Source of the DNA: Nocardiopsis sp. N85
Lineage (GTDB): Bacteria > Actinomycetota > Actinomycetes > Streptosporangiales > Streptosporangiaceae
Assembly (NCBI RefSeq): GCF_028882275.1
Contig: NZ_JARBUT010000012.1
Coordinates: 62,001 to 126,000 of the forward strand
DNA length: 64,000 nt
Reading direction: 5' to 3'
Made by a program: the position numbers and the translations under genes. A model generated the notes under the pieces. The model worked only from the letters and a program-made list of their open reading frames with translations, did not search any database and had not been told where the DNA came from. This document shows positions 17,567-27,383 of this stretch, in pieces (within the stretch, counting starts at the first letter, position 1; each line of letters starts with the position of its first letter).

Positions 17567-20221
17567 CTACTCGCTGGCCAGCGCCCCGGTGATCGAGGTG
17601 CCCGCGGCCCGGCGGGCGGGCAGCACCGCCGCGATCAGCCCGGCCAGCAGCGCCAAGGCGATGAACACCGCGATCTGGTCGACCGGGGCGGAGAACACCA
17701 TCCCCGGCAGGACCGAGTCCGCGGCGGCCCAGCCGAACACCACGCCGAGCACGATCCCGATACCGGCGCCGATGAGGCACAGCAGCACCGCCTCGACGCT
17801 GAGCATCCGCCGGAGCTGCGCCCTGGTCAGTCCCAGGGCCCGCAGCAGGGCGGACTCACGGGTGCGCTCCAGGACCGACAGCGCCATGGTGTTGGAGATG
17901 CCGAACACCGCGATGATGATCGCCAGGCCCAGCATCGCCGCCACCGTGTAGAAGGCGATGTCCAGGACCTCGGAGAACTGGTTCTTCATCTCGGCGACCG
18001 ACACGACCTGGAGGGTCGGGTACCCGTCGACGGCACCCATGACCGTCTCGCGCACCAGGGCCGGATCGGCCTCGTCCTTCGCGATCACGAACAGCGCGCG
18101 GTCCTCGGTGATCTCCGGGAACGCGGCGGCGAAGTCCTCCGGGTCGATGACGGCGCCGTTCAGCCTCTGCGCGTCCTCGGTGATCGCGACGACCTCCAGG
18201 TCGAGGTCGCGGCCGTCCCACAGGCCCGGCACACCGAAGGTGTCGCCCACCTTCGCGCCGTCGGCGTAGCCCTCCGACAGCACGACCTTGCCGGGGCCCA
18301 GGTCGGTGAGTTCGCCCTCGACGGTGTCGGCCGTCAGGTCGACGCCCAGCCGACCGTTGACGTAGGTGGTGACCGGCAGGAGATCGTCCCCCTCCGTCGC
18401 CAGGGCCACACCGCGGTCGGCCATGACGCGCTCCAGCACGTCCTGTTCCTGGAGCAGGGCACGCACCTCGGTCGGGATGCCCGGGTCCAACGGCCAGGCC
18501 ATGCCCTCGACGTCGTCGGTCCCGGTCTCCTCGCCGAGGGCGTCCTCGGTCCCCTCGGCGGCGCCCCCGTCCTCGGGGATCTCCTCGGTCCCCTCGCCGG
18601 CGATGGCCTCGGCGCCGTACTGGGCCATGATCTGGTAGTCCACCGGGAACCGGTCTTCGAGCTCCTCGGTCAGGGTCGCCTCGGTGGAGGCGCTGACCAC
18701 CGAGTAGCCGGTGATGAGCGTGGCGCCCACGGTCAGGGCGATCATCGCGGTGGCGGCCCGGCGCGGACTGCGCACGGAGTTGTCCACCGCCAGCATGCTC
18801 GGCACGCCCACCCTGCGCAGGGGCGCGCCCACCACGCGCACGATCCCGCGCACCAGCAGCGGACCCAGCACCACCACACCGACGAACGCGACCAGCGCGG
18901 CGGCGGTCACGACGACCGGACCGAGCGGGTCGGGCCCGGTGGCCTGGCTGAAGCCGACCAGGGCGGCCGAGACGGCGAAGGCGGCCACCCCGAGGACCAC
19001 GCGGATCCAGCCGGTGCCCTTCTCCAGCCCGGCGGCGGTCGCGCTGGTGCGCAGCGCCGCCAGCGGGGCCACCCGGGTCGCCCGGGTGGCGGGTACCAGC
19101 GCGGAGAACACGGTCACGGTGGTGCCCAGGACCAGGCCGACGGCCACCGCCAGAGGTGTGATCACCAGCGTGGAGCCCTCCGTGCCCAACAGCGGGCCGC
19201 CGAAGGTCGCTCCGGCCAGTCCGATGCCGATGCCCGCCAACACGCCCAACGCCGACGCGACCAGACCCACGACCACCGACTCGGCCAGCACCGACCGGAA
19301 CACCTGGGAACGCTTGGCTCCCACGCACCGCAGCAGGGCCAGCTCGCGCTGACGCTGGGCGATGAGGATCGCGAAGGTGTTGTAGATGACGATCCCGGCC
19401 ACGAACATCGCGATGAACGAGAACAGCAGCAGGACGACCCGCAGCATCTCGGTGTCGGCGCCCGACCCCTCGGCCATGGCCAGACCGAACTCCTCGCCGG
19501 TCGACACCTCGAAGTCCGGCCCGAGCACGGTGGAGACCGCCTCGACGACCTGATCGTCGGTGTGGCCCTCCGAAGCGATCACGTCGATCTCGGAGTAGCC
19601 CTCCGCCCCGGTCATCTCGCGCAGGGTGGCGGTGTCGAACACGACCGTGCCGAGCTGGCTGTAGGTCCGGTCGGCGCCGAAGTCCACCAGGCCGGTGAGC
19701 TCGAAGTCCCGTTTCTCCTGTTCCCGGTCGAGCACGGTGACGGTGTCACCGATCTCGAAACCGATCTGTTCGGCGGTGGAGGTGGCCAGGGCGATCTCGC
19801 CGCCGCCGACGGGCAGGCGCCCCTCGTCGGCGGAGAACCGGCTGTGCTCCTCGATGGAGACCGCGGCCGGAGGGGCGAAGCCGAAGGCGCGCCCCTCGCC
19901 GTCCAGCAGGACCGCCTGGCCCTGGGCCATCCCGCCGGCACCGGAGACCTCGGGCAGCCCTCGGATCGCCGTCAGGTGTTCCTCGGTGAGGGGGACCGTC
20001 TCCCACGGCTCGTCGAGGCCCTCGGGTTCGGTGTGGGTGTCGACGGCGATGGCGTCGACGCTGGTGGCCGACCCCATGACGGTCTTCTCATAGCCCGCCT
20101 TGAGGGTGTCGGCGAAGACCATGGTGCCCGTGGTGAACATGACGCCGAGCATGATCGCGAGCACGGTGGTGACGTACCGGGACTTGTGCAGGCGCAGCCC
20201 GGCCAGTGTGGTGCGCAACAT
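17567..20221 (-). CDS. FtsX/MacB-like ABC transporter permease
   Basis: An 884-residue membrane protein with two FtsX-type permease halves. Each half has a large outer-face domain: helix 1 is RYVTTVLAIMLGVMFTTGTMVFA, then an MacB periplasmic-core-like domain, three helices near residues 260-400, a second such unit, and three terminal helices. Between the halves an acidic Gly/Glu-rich stretch (18497-18618) is inserted in the second outer domain. Such transporters use ATP to move or release substrates outside the membrane (lipoproteins, peptides, envelope stress factors). The gene follows the ATPase by one base. The substrate is unknown. Confidence 0.92.
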   Translation of the reverse strand: MLRTTLAGLRLHKSRYVTTVLAIMLGVMFTTGTMVFADTLKAGYEKTVMGSATSVDAIAVDTHTEPEGLDEPWETVPLTEEHLTAIRGLPEVSGAGGMAQGQAVLLDGEGRAFGFAPPAAVSIEEHSRFSADEGRLPVGGGEIALATSTAEQIGFEIGDTVTVLDREQEKRDFELTGLVDFGADRTYSQLGTVVFDTATLREMTGAEGYSEIDVIASEGHTDDQVVEAVSTVLGPDFEVSTGEEFGLAMAEGSGADTEMLRVVLLLFSFIAMFVAGIVIYNTFAILIAQRQRELALLRCVGAKRSQVFRSVLAESVVVGLVASALGVLAGIGIGLAGATFGGPLLGTEGSTLVITPLAVAVGLVLGTTVTVFSALVPATRATRVAPLAALRTSATAAGLEKGTGWIRVVLGVAAFAVSAALVGFSQATGPDPLGPVVVTAAALVAFVGVVVLGPLLVRGIVRVVGAPLRRVGVPSMLAVDNSVRSPRRAATAMIALTVGATLITGYSVVSASTEATLTEELEDRFPVDYQIMAQYGAEAIAGEGTEEIPEDGGAAEGTEDALGEETGTDDVEGMAWPLDPGIPTEVRALLQEQDVLERVMADRGVALATEGDDLLPVTTYVNGRLGVDLTADTVEGELTDLGPGKVVLSEGYADGAKVGDTFGVPGLWDGRDLDLEVVAITEDAQRLNGAVIDPEDFAAAFPEITEDRALFVIAKDEADPALVRETVMGAVDGYPTLQVVSVAEMKNQFSEVLDIAFYTVAAMLGLAIIIAVFGISNTMALSVLERTRESALLRALGLTRAQLRRMLSVEAVLLCLIGAGIGIVLGVVFGWAAADSVLPGMVFSAPVDQIAVFIALALLAGLIAAVLPARRAAGTSITGALASE

Positions 20222-20222
20222 C

Positions 20223-20990
20223 TCAGGCCTCTTCCAGCTTGAGCAGTCGGGCGGAGACGAGTTCCGCCGTGGGCTCGGAGACCTCGTCCACCAGACGCCC
20301 GTCGCGCAGGAACACCACCCGGTCGGCGTAGGAGGCGGCGATCGGGTCGTGGGTGACCATGACGATGGTCTGGTGCATCTCCTCGGCGGAGGTGCGCAGG
20401 AACTCCAGCACCTCGGAGCCCGACCGCGAGTCCAGGTTTCCGGTGGGTTCGTCGGCGTAGACCACCTCCGGGGCGCTGAGCAGGGCGCGGGCCACGGCCA
20501 CGCGCTGCTGCTGGCCGCCGGAGAGCTTGGCGGGCAGGTGGTGCAGCCGCTCGCGCAGCCCCACGACCTCGACGACGCGGTCGAACCGCTCCCTGTCCAC
20601 CTTGCGCTTGGCGATCTGGGAGGGCAGCAGGATGTTCTGCTCGGCGGTGAGCATCGGCAGCAGGTTGAACGACTGGAAGATGAACCCGATGCGGTCGCGG
20701 CGCAGCAGGGTCAGCTCGGCGTCGCGCAGACCGGTGATCTGCGTCCGACCGAGGTGCACGGTCCCGGAGGAGGGCACGTCCAGCCCGGCCAGGCAGTGCA
20801 TGAGCGTCGACTTGCCCGAACCGGAGGGGCCCATGATCGCGGTGAACGCCCCTCGGTGGAACTCCACGTCCACCCCGTCCAGGGCGTGGACCCGGGTCCC
20901 CCCGGTGTCGTAGATCTTGGTCAGCCCCCGGGCCACCACCACCGGCGGCGGTGCGACCGGGGAACGGGGGTCCGATGCGGGTGCGTTCAC
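20223..20990 (-). CDS. MacB/LolD-type ABC transporter ATP-binding protein
   Basis: A 255-residue ATPase for the FtsX-type permease. Walker A MGPSGSGKST, Q-loop FIFQSFNLLPMLTAEQN, signature LSGGQQQRVAVARALL, Walker B VVYADEPTGNLD and H-loop VTHD are all intact. GTG 20990 has a GGAG nine bases upstream; the frame is open to a GTG at 21080, which is the main alternative. The stop is one base from the permease start, giving an operon. Bases 20991-21335, shared with the divergent sensor kinase, hold both promoters and no gene. Confidence 0.92.
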   Translation of the reverse strand: MNAPASDPRSPVAPPPVVVARGLTKIYDTGGTRVHALDGVDVEFHRGAFTAIMGPSGSGKSTLMHCLAGLDVPSSGTVHLGRTQITGLRDAELTLLRRDRIGFIFQSFNLLPMLTAEQNILLPSQIAKRKVDRERFDRVVEVVGLRERLHHLPAKLSGGQQQRVAVARALLSAPEVVYADEPTGNLDSRSGSEVLEFLRTSAEEMHQTIVMVTHDPIAASYADRVVFLRDGRLVDEVSEPTAELVSARLLKLEEA

Positions 20991-21322
20991 GATGGACGAC
21001 TCCAGACGATGTGCGGGAACACGGAAGGTTCGGGTGCCGATCCGGGAGCGACGCCCGGCCTCGTCACCGATGTCCTTCACGCTAGGTCCGGAAAAGCCCC
21101 TCCGCCTCGGCCCACAGGACGGTTCCCACCCTCGTCCAAAGGAATGAGGCCGGGCGGTCCGGCGACTCCTTCGTCAGGGGTGCCCCCCTACTTTCGTCGG
21201 GGTCCGGGCCGGTACCGAACGTGGCGGAGGCCCCCGCGCGCGTGCGTTGACCTGCGAGGGCGACGAAGGTCGAAGGGCTCCCCGGTGCCGGCCGGTTCAC
21301 CGGCGCGGAGCCGGGGCCGCCA

Positions 21323-21328
21323 TAGACT
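21323..21328 (+). promoter_or_regulatory. -10 element of a probable leaderless kinase transcript
   Basis: TAGACT stands seven bases before the ATG at 21336, and there is no ribosome binding site. That spacing puts the transcription start at the A of the start codon, the leaderless arrangement common in actinomycetes. No convincing -35 was seen. Confidence 0.5.
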
Positions 21329-21335
21329 CCGCACC

Positions 21336-22604
21336 ATGTGGACCTGGTTGGACGAGCGGGGGCGGGCGTTCGGCTCCCTGTGGACGCGCAACGGCCGTTG
21401 GTGGTGGGAACGCAGACTGGTCATCGCCGACTGGCTCTACGCGGTGCTCCCCCTGCCCTTCAGCGGCCTCCTCCAGCTCGCCTCCGCCGCCTCCGACGAG
21501 GTGGGCCTCCTCCGCGGACTGCCCGCCACGGCCCTGGCCGCGCTGGGCGGGGCGAACGTCCTGGCGGGCCTCATCGGCGCCTTCGCGATCTACGTGCTCC
21601 CGGCCTTCTGGGCCGCGGTGACGGTGCTGCTGCGCCGTGTCGACCCGCGCTGGCCGATGATCACCGCGTTCGGGCTCCTGGCGCTGTTCGGCAACTTCGT
21701 CCCGGCGGCCATCGCCCTGTACTCCTACGCCGTCTACTTCTCGAACCGCAGGATCCTCCTCGGCTGGCTCGCGGCCCAGAGCCTGGCCATGGTCGCCGCC
21801 TACCAGGCGACCTTCCTCGGCCACTTCTTCCTCATCATCGGGTTCCTCGTGATGCCGTTGGTCCTGGGACTGTGGGTGGGCACCCGGCGCCAGCTCATCG
21901 ACCGCCTCCACGAGCGGGCCGAACGCCTGGAACGCGAGCAGCATCTGATGGCGGACCAGGCCATCACCGCCGAGCGCACCCGCATCGCCCGGGAGATGCA
22001 CGACGTGGTCGCCCACCGGGTCAGCCTCATGGTGCTGCACGCCGGCGGTCTGGAGGTCTCCACCGACGACCCCCGCACCGTCGAGACCGCCGGGCTCATC
22101 CGCACCACCGGCCGCGAGGCCCTGGCCGAACTGCGCGGCATCCTCGGCGTCCTGCGCGACGACGGCGCGGCCGCGCCCACCGCTCCCCAACCCGTCCTGT
22201 CCGACCTGGACCGGCTGCTGGCCGAGTGGCGGGCGGCGGGGATGGTCATCGAGCGTCACGAGACAGGGGACGCGCGCCCCCTGCCCGGGGCCGTGCAGCG
22301 CACCGCCTACCGCATCGTCCAGGAGGGGCTCACCAACGCGGCCAAACACGCCCAGGGCGCACCGGTCACCGTGCTCGTGCACCGGGCCCCGGACCGCGTG
22401 GAGGTGGAGGTCTCCAACGGGCCGGCTCCGGTCCCCGCCGGGTCCCCCGCGCCGCGCAGCGGATTCGGCCTCACCGGTCTGCGCGAACGGGTCGTGCTGG
22501 CGGGCGGGGACCTCACCGCCGGGGTGTGCCCGGACGGCGGCTGGCGGTTGCGCGCTATCGTGCCGACCGACACACCCGCAGGCGACGAGGAGGCCGCCCC
22601 GTGA
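21336..22604 (+). CDS. Sensor histidine kinase, NarX/DesK type (HisKA_3)
   Basis: A 422-residue membrane kinase. The first half has about six hydrophobic segments (for example WLYAVLPLPFSGLLQL, FAIYVLPAFWAAVTVLL). The dimerisation/phosphoacceptor helix ERTRIAREMHDVVAHRVSLM carries the phosphorylated His at residue 222. The HATPase domain follows, with IVQEGLTNAAKHA as N-box and GFGLTGLRERV as G-box. Its stop overlaps the response regulator start (GTGA), so they form a two-component pair. Divergence from the MacB-like operon suggests it may control that transporter. Confidence 0.93.
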   Translation: MWTWLDERGRAFGSLWTRNGRWWWERRLVIADWLYAVLPLPFSGLLQLASAASDEVGLLRGLPATALAALGGANVLAGLIGAFAIYVLPAFWAAVTVLLRRVDPRWPMITAFGLLALFGNFVPAAIALYSYAVYFSNRRILLGWLAAQSLAMVAAYQATFLGHFFLIIGFLVMPLVLGLWVGTRRQLIDRLHERAERLEREQHLMADQAITAERTRIAREMHDVVAHRVSLMVLHAGGLEVSTDDPRTVETAGLIRTTGREALAELRGILGVLRDDGAAAPTAPQPVLSDLDRLLAEWRAAGMVIERHETGDARPLPGAVQRTAYRIVQEGLTNAAKHAQGAPVTVLVHRAPDRVEVEVSNGPAPVPAGSPAPRSGFGLTGLRERVVLAGGDLTAGVCPDGGWRLRAIVPTDTPAGDEEAAP

Positions 22605-23260
22605 TCCGTACCGTCCTGATCGACGACGAACAACTGGTCCGATCGGGGTTGCGGATGATCCTGGACTCCGCCCCCGACATCGAGGTGGTGGGCGAGGGCG
22701 GCGACGGCGCCGAGGCGGTCCGCCTCGCCGAGGAACTCGCGCCGGACGTCGTGCTGCTCGACATCCGCATGCCCGGTGTGGACGGCCTCACCGCCGCCGG
22801 TCGCCTGTCCGCCCTGCCCGATCCTCCGCGCGTGGTGCTGCTGACCACCTTCGACCTGGACGAGTACGTGCACGCGGCGCTGCGCGCCGGAGCCGTCGGC
22901 TTCCTGCTCAAGGACACCCCGCCGCGCGACCTCATCTCCGCGGTGCGCACCGTGCACGAGGGCAACGCCATGCTCTCGCCCAGCGTCACCAAACGCATGC
23001 TGGAGCGCTTCGCCTTGCCCGCCCCCGCCGACTCGGCCGAGGGGCGGGCCGCCGCCGGACGGCGCCTGGAGGTGTTGAGCGAGCGTGAACGGGCCGTGCT
23101 GATCGCCGTCGCCCAGGGCATGTCCAACGCCGAGGCGGGCCGCGCCCTCGGTATGCGCGAGGCCACCGTCAAGGCCCACGTCAGCCGCGTCCTGGCCAAG
23201 CTGGGCATGTCCAACCGGGTCCAGGCCGCCATCCTCGCCCACGACGCCGGTTGGGCCTGA
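22601..23260 (+). CDS. NarL/FixJ family response regulator
   Basis: A 219-residue regulator, GTG start overlapping the kinase stop. The receiver domain has the acidic pair DDE near residue 8, the phospho-acceptor Asp54 (VVLLDIRMPG), a Thr/Phe switch (LLTTFDLDEYV) and Lys (FLLKDTPPRDL). The C-terminal LuxR-type helix-turn-helix reads LSERERAVLIAVAQGMSNAEAG and TVKAHVSRVLAKLGM. Phosphorylation by the upstream kinase should control DNA binding, plausibly at the 20991-21335 region. Confidence 0.94.
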   Translation: MIRTVLIDDEQLVRSGLRMILDSAPDIEVVGEGGDGAEAVRLAEELAPDVVLLDIRMPGVDGLTAAGRLSALPDPPRVVLLTTFDLDEYVHAALRAGAVGFLLKDTPPRDLISAVRTVHEGNAMLSPSVTKRMLERFALPAPADSAEGRAAAGRRLEVLSERERAVLIAVAQGMSNAEAGRALGMREATVKAHVSRVLAKLGMSNRVQAAILAHDAGWA

Positions 23261-24151
<891 letters not shown>

Positions 24152-24210
24152 GCCGGCCCCTCCCACCGCCTCTCCCAGCAGCGCAGACACAGGACGGACA
24201 ACCCGACACC

Positions 24211-24975
24211 ATGGGACTTCTCGAAGGTAAGCGCATCCTCGTCACCGGGGTGCTCACCGACTCCTCCATCGCCTTCCACGTGGCCCGCCTGGCCCAGGAA
24301 CAGGGCGCCACGGTCGTACTCACCGGTTACGGCCGACTCAGCCTGGTGGAGCGCATCGCCAAGCGTCTGCCCGAGCCGCCCCCGGTCCTGGAGCTGGACG
24401 TCACCGACGACGAACAGCTCTCGACCCTGGCCGCGCGGGTGAGCGAGCACGTCGACGGCCTCGACGGCATCGTCCACTCCATCGGTTTCACCCCGCAGGA
24501 CGCCCTGGGCGGCAACTTCCTCAACACCGAGTGGTCGGACGTGGCCACCGCCATGCACACCTCGACCTTCTCGCTGAAGTCGCTCACCACCTCGCTGATG
24601 CCGCTCATGAAGAACGGCGGCTCGGTCGTGGCGTTGGACTTCGACAACAGCGTCTCCTACCCCATCTACGACTGGATGGGCGTGGCCAAGTCCGCGCTCA
24701 CCTCCACCGCCCGTTACCTGGCCCGCTACGTCGGCGAGCAGGACATCCGGGTCAACCTGGTCTCGGCCGGCCCGCTGAGCACCATGGCCGCGCGCAGCAT
24801 CCCCGGGTTCGAGGAGCTGGCCAAGCACTGGCCCGAGCGCGCCCCCCTGGGCTGGGACGTCTCCGACCCCGAGCCGGCCGCGAAGGCCGTCGTGGCCCTG
24901 CTGTCGGACTGGTTCCCGGCCACCACCGGTGAGGTCGTCCACGTCGACGGCGGTTTCCACTCCACCGGCGCCTGA
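24211..24975 (+). CDS. fabI: Enoyl-[acyl-carrier-protein] reductase, InhA type
   Basis: A 254-residue NADH-dependent enzyme for the last step of each fatty acid elongation cycle. Family marks are the N-terminal GKRILVTGVLTDSSIAFHVA, SIGFTPQDALGG and the YDWMGVAK active site (Tyr153, Lys160), with the Tyr-x6-Lys spacing of FabI/InhA. MGLLEGKRIL is a typical InhA start. It lies 59 bases after fabG and is probably co-transcribed. It is the homologue of the isoniazid/triclosan target. Confidence 0.95.
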   Translation: MGLLEGKRILVTGVLTDSSIAFHVARLAQEQGATVVLTGYGRLSLVERIAKRLPEPPPVLELDVTDDEQLSTLAARVSEHVDGLDGIVHSIGFTPQDALGGNFLNTEWSDVATAMHTSTFSLKSLTTSLMPLMKNGGSVVALDFDNSVSYPIYDWMGVAKSALTSTARYLARYVGEQDIRVNLVSAGPLSTMAARSIPGFEELAKHWPERAPLGWDVSDPEPAAKAVVALLSDWFPATTGEVVHVDGGFHSTGA

Positions 24976-25074
24976 CGACACTGCTAGGTTGACGCGGTCG
25001 GCCCCTTCCGGGGGTCGGCCGCGCGTCGTCTTCGGGGCGGTCGCGCGGACGCGAAGCCAGAGAAGGGACGGGGC

Positions 25075-25836
25075 ATGGATCTGGGGCTGTCGGGGGCCAG
25101 GGTCATGGTGACGGGCGCAAGCCGGGGGATCGGCCGGGCCATCGCCGAGGTGTTCGCCCGCGAGGGCGCCGACCTGGCCCTGTGCGCCCGGGGGGCAGAG
25201 CCCCTGGCCGAGACGGCCGGGGAGCTGAGCGCCACGGGCGTCACGGTGTTCGCCCGTCCGCTGGACGTCACCGACCACGACGCGCTGCCGGGTTTCGTGG
25301 ACGACGCGGTCACCGCCCTGGGCGGTCTGGACGTCCTGGTCTCCAACGTGTCCGGTGGCAGCGCCCCCACCCCCGACCAGTGGGACCGCGCCCACGCCAC
25401 CGACCTCGTCCCGTTCCTGCGGCTGACCGAGGCGGCCGAACCCCACCTCAAGGCCTCCTCGGTGGGCGGGTCGGTGGTGCTGATCTCCACCACCTCGGCC
25501 CTGCACGTCACCCGGCCCGCCGGCGCCCACGCCTATGGCGCGATCAAGGCGGCCCTGAACCACCACGCCTCCTCCCTGGCGCGCGCCTGGGCGCCGGAGG
25601 GGGTGCGGGTCAACACCGTCTCGCCGGGGCCGATCGAGTTCCCGGGCGGTGGCTGGGCCCGACGCCGCGAGAACGACCCCGACTTCTACGAGGGCGTCCG
25701 CTCGCGCGTCCCCACCGGCCGGCTCGGTCGCCCGGAGGAGGTCGCCCGCGCGGTCGTCTTCCTGGCCTCCCCGGCGGCGACCTTCGTCACCGGCCAGAAC
25801 CTCGTCGTCGACGGCGGGTTCCTCGACCGGGTCTGA
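25075..25836 (+). CDS. SDR family oxidoreductase
   Basis: A 253-residue short-chain dehydrogenase. GASRGIGRAIAEVFA binds the dinucleotide, and the Ser of VLISTTSAL and YGAIK (Tyr154, Lys158) form the catalytic group. The NAG-type motif reads SNVSGG, a variation seen in some 3-oxoacyl reductase-like SDRs. GATG start at 25075 follows AAGGGACGGGGC. It is 99 bases beyond fabI, with a TAGGTT -10-like box in between, so it may have its own promoter. The substrate is unknown. Confidence 0.9.
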   Translation: MDLGLSGARVMVTGASRGIGRAIAEVFAREGADLALCARGAEPLAETAGELSATGVTVFARPLDVTDHDALPGFVDDAVTALGGLDVLVSNVSGGSAPTPDQWDRAHATDLVPFLRLTEAAEPHLKASSVGGSVVLISTTSALHVTRPAGAHAYGAIKAALNHHASSLARAWAPEGVRVNTVSPGPIEFPGGGWARRRENDPDFYEGVRSRVPTGRLGRPEEVARAVVFLASPAATFVTGQNLVVDGGFLDRV

Positions 25837-25896
25837 CCCCGGGCCGGGTCGGCGCGCCCGTCCTCCGCGCGCGGCGTTCCGCTGGTCGTTGCGACG

Positions 25897-27321
25897 TCAC
25901 CGCCGCCGGATGGCCGCGTGTCCTCCACGCGCGGCGGCGTCCGGGCCGGGGCTCCGTGCCCCGGCCGCCTGCGGGGCGCCGACACGGCCGCGCCGGGCCA
26001 GGGGTGACAGGCCTCGCACCGCCAGGACCGCGCCCAGGACCCCGCCGGCCGTCACGGCCACGGTGACGTCGGGGAACCACAGCAGGGACGCGCGCGGCCC
26101 GAGGAACGACAGCGTCCCGACGGCCGCGACCACGGCGAGCACCCCGAGAACGCCCAGGACGGTCCGGGTGCGCCCCCGCCCCGGCCGCAGGGCCGCCGCG
26201 CCCAGGGCCGGCGCGGTCCCCGTGGCGCCCCACACGACGGCGGGGGCGATCCATCCGGCGGCGGGTTCCTCCACGGGGACGTCCACGAGCAGCCGGGCCA
26301 GGTCGAAGGCGATCCGCTGGAGGTCCCCGTCGGCGGCCACCGCGTAGGCGTTCTGGAGCACCACGACCGCCCGCGCGCGTTCGGGGAGCACCACCACCAT
26401 CGCGGCGTGGCCGGGGGTGGCGCCGCCGTGGAACACGACGGGCTCCTCCGTGCCGGACAGCACGGTCTCCCGCCAGCTCAGGCCGTAGGTCTGCGTCGAC
26501 CCCGGCACCGGGACCACGCCCTCGCGCATGGCGGCCAGGGTGTCGGCGTCCAGGAGCGGCGGCTCCGGGTCGAGCTGGAGCCGGGCGAAGGCGGCCAGGT
26601 CGTCGAGGGTCCCGCCGAGGTAGCCGTAGGTGACGCCCTCGTCGTCCACCCCGTCGGCGTCGGCGACCGGCCGGCCCCACAGGAACCGGTGTCCGGGGGT
26701 GAGCCCGGCGGCCCGGGCCTCGCGCGCGTCGGTGAACGCGCCGGACATCCCCGCCGGTTCCAGGACCGCCTCCCGCAGGTGGCCGTGCGGGTCCCCGGTG
26801 ACGTCCTCGATCACGGCGCCGAGCAGCACGTGGTTCGCGCTGGAGTACTCGTGCGTTCCGGGTTCCCCGGTCGGCACGTCGGCCAGCAGGGCGACCCGCC
26901 CGTCGAGGTCCATCGCGTCCTCCCCGTACCGGTCGGTCACCGCGAAGGCGGCGCGCTCGGGGATCCCGGAGGTGTGCGTCATCAGGTGGCGGACGGTGAT
27001 GTCGCGCCCGGCGAAGGCGGGCAGGTGGTCGCCCACCGGCGCGTCGAGGTCCAGCCCGCCCTCCTCGGCCAGGACGACGGCGGCGGTGGCGGTGACCGGC
27101 TTGGCCACCGACCCCCACAGGAAGGCGGTGTCGGCGTCCACCGGCTCCCCGGCGCCGTCGACCCCGGTGCGGAAGGCGTGCTCCACACCGTCGGGGCCGA
27201 CCACGGCGTAGGCCAGGCCGGGGACGTCGAGCGCCGCCGCGTGGGCTTCGGCGTGGGCGTCCATGGCGTCGACCGGCGGGGGAGGGGCGAGGGCGAGCAG
27301 CAGGGCGAGTGGGAGGCGCAT
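25897..27321 (-). CDS. Membrane-anchored serine hydrolase, beta-lactamase class C family
   Basis: A 474-residue protein. An N-terminal signal (MRLPLALLLALAPPPPVDA) leads into a class C/esterase domain with SVAK (Ser71, Lys74), Tyr159 in EYSSANH where the usual YxN reads YSS, and HGGATPGH as third motif. Three or four hydrophobic helices after residue 360 would fix it in the membrane, leaving the hydrolase outside. Likely reactions are D-peptide or ester hydrolysis; true beta-lactamase activity is unlikely to be told from this. It is divergent from the TetR gene, and its TTGACC/TATAAC promoter lies inside the operator at 27335-27377. Confidence 0.88.
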   Translation of the reverse strand: MRLPLALLLALAPPPPVDAMDAHAEAHAAALDVPGLAYAVVGPDGVEHAFRTGVDGAGEPVDADTAFLWGSVAKPVTATAAVVLAEEGGLDLDAPVGDHLPAFAGRDITVRHLMTHTSGIPERAAFAVTDRYGEDAMDLDGRVALLADVPTGEPGTHEYSSANHVLLGAVIEDVTGDPHGHLREAVLEPAGMSGAFTDAREARAAGLTPGHRFLWGRPVADADGVDDEGVTYGYLGGTLDDLAAFARLQLDPEPPLLDADTLAAMREGVVPVPGSTQTYGLSWRETVLSGTEEPVVFHGGATPGHAAMVVVLPERARAVVVLQNAYAVAADGDLQRIAFDLARLLVDVPVEEPAAGWIAPAVVWGATGTAPALGAAALRPGRGRTRTVLGVLGVLAVVAAVGTLSFLGPRASLLWFPDVTVAVTAGGVLGAVLAVRGLSPLARRGRVGAPQAAGARSPGPDAAARGGHAAIRRR

Positions 27322-27334
27322 CGGGTTCCCTTCG

Positions 27335-27377
27335 ATAACCGTATGAACATATTGTTATAACCGTATCCTGATACGGT
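27335..27377. promoter_or_regulatory. Divergent promoter and probable TetR operator
   Basis: The inverted repeat ACCGTATCCTGATACGGT (27360-27377) has perfect 8-bp arms around CT. The half-site ATAACCGTAT occurs at 27335-27344 and again at 27357-27366, 22 bases (two helical turns) apart. For the leftward gene, TTGACC (complement of 27375-27380) and TATAAC lie within the repeats. For the rightward gene, TACGGT at 27372-27377 is six bases before the GTG at 27384. One repressor could thus shut both genes. Confidence 0.8.
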
Positions 27378-27383
27378 CAACTC

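Noticed and set aside
25897..27321. True class C beta-lactamase conferring resistance
   Set aside because: The YxN motif is altered and a membrane module follows the domain, which fits the broad serine hydrolase/esterase group better.
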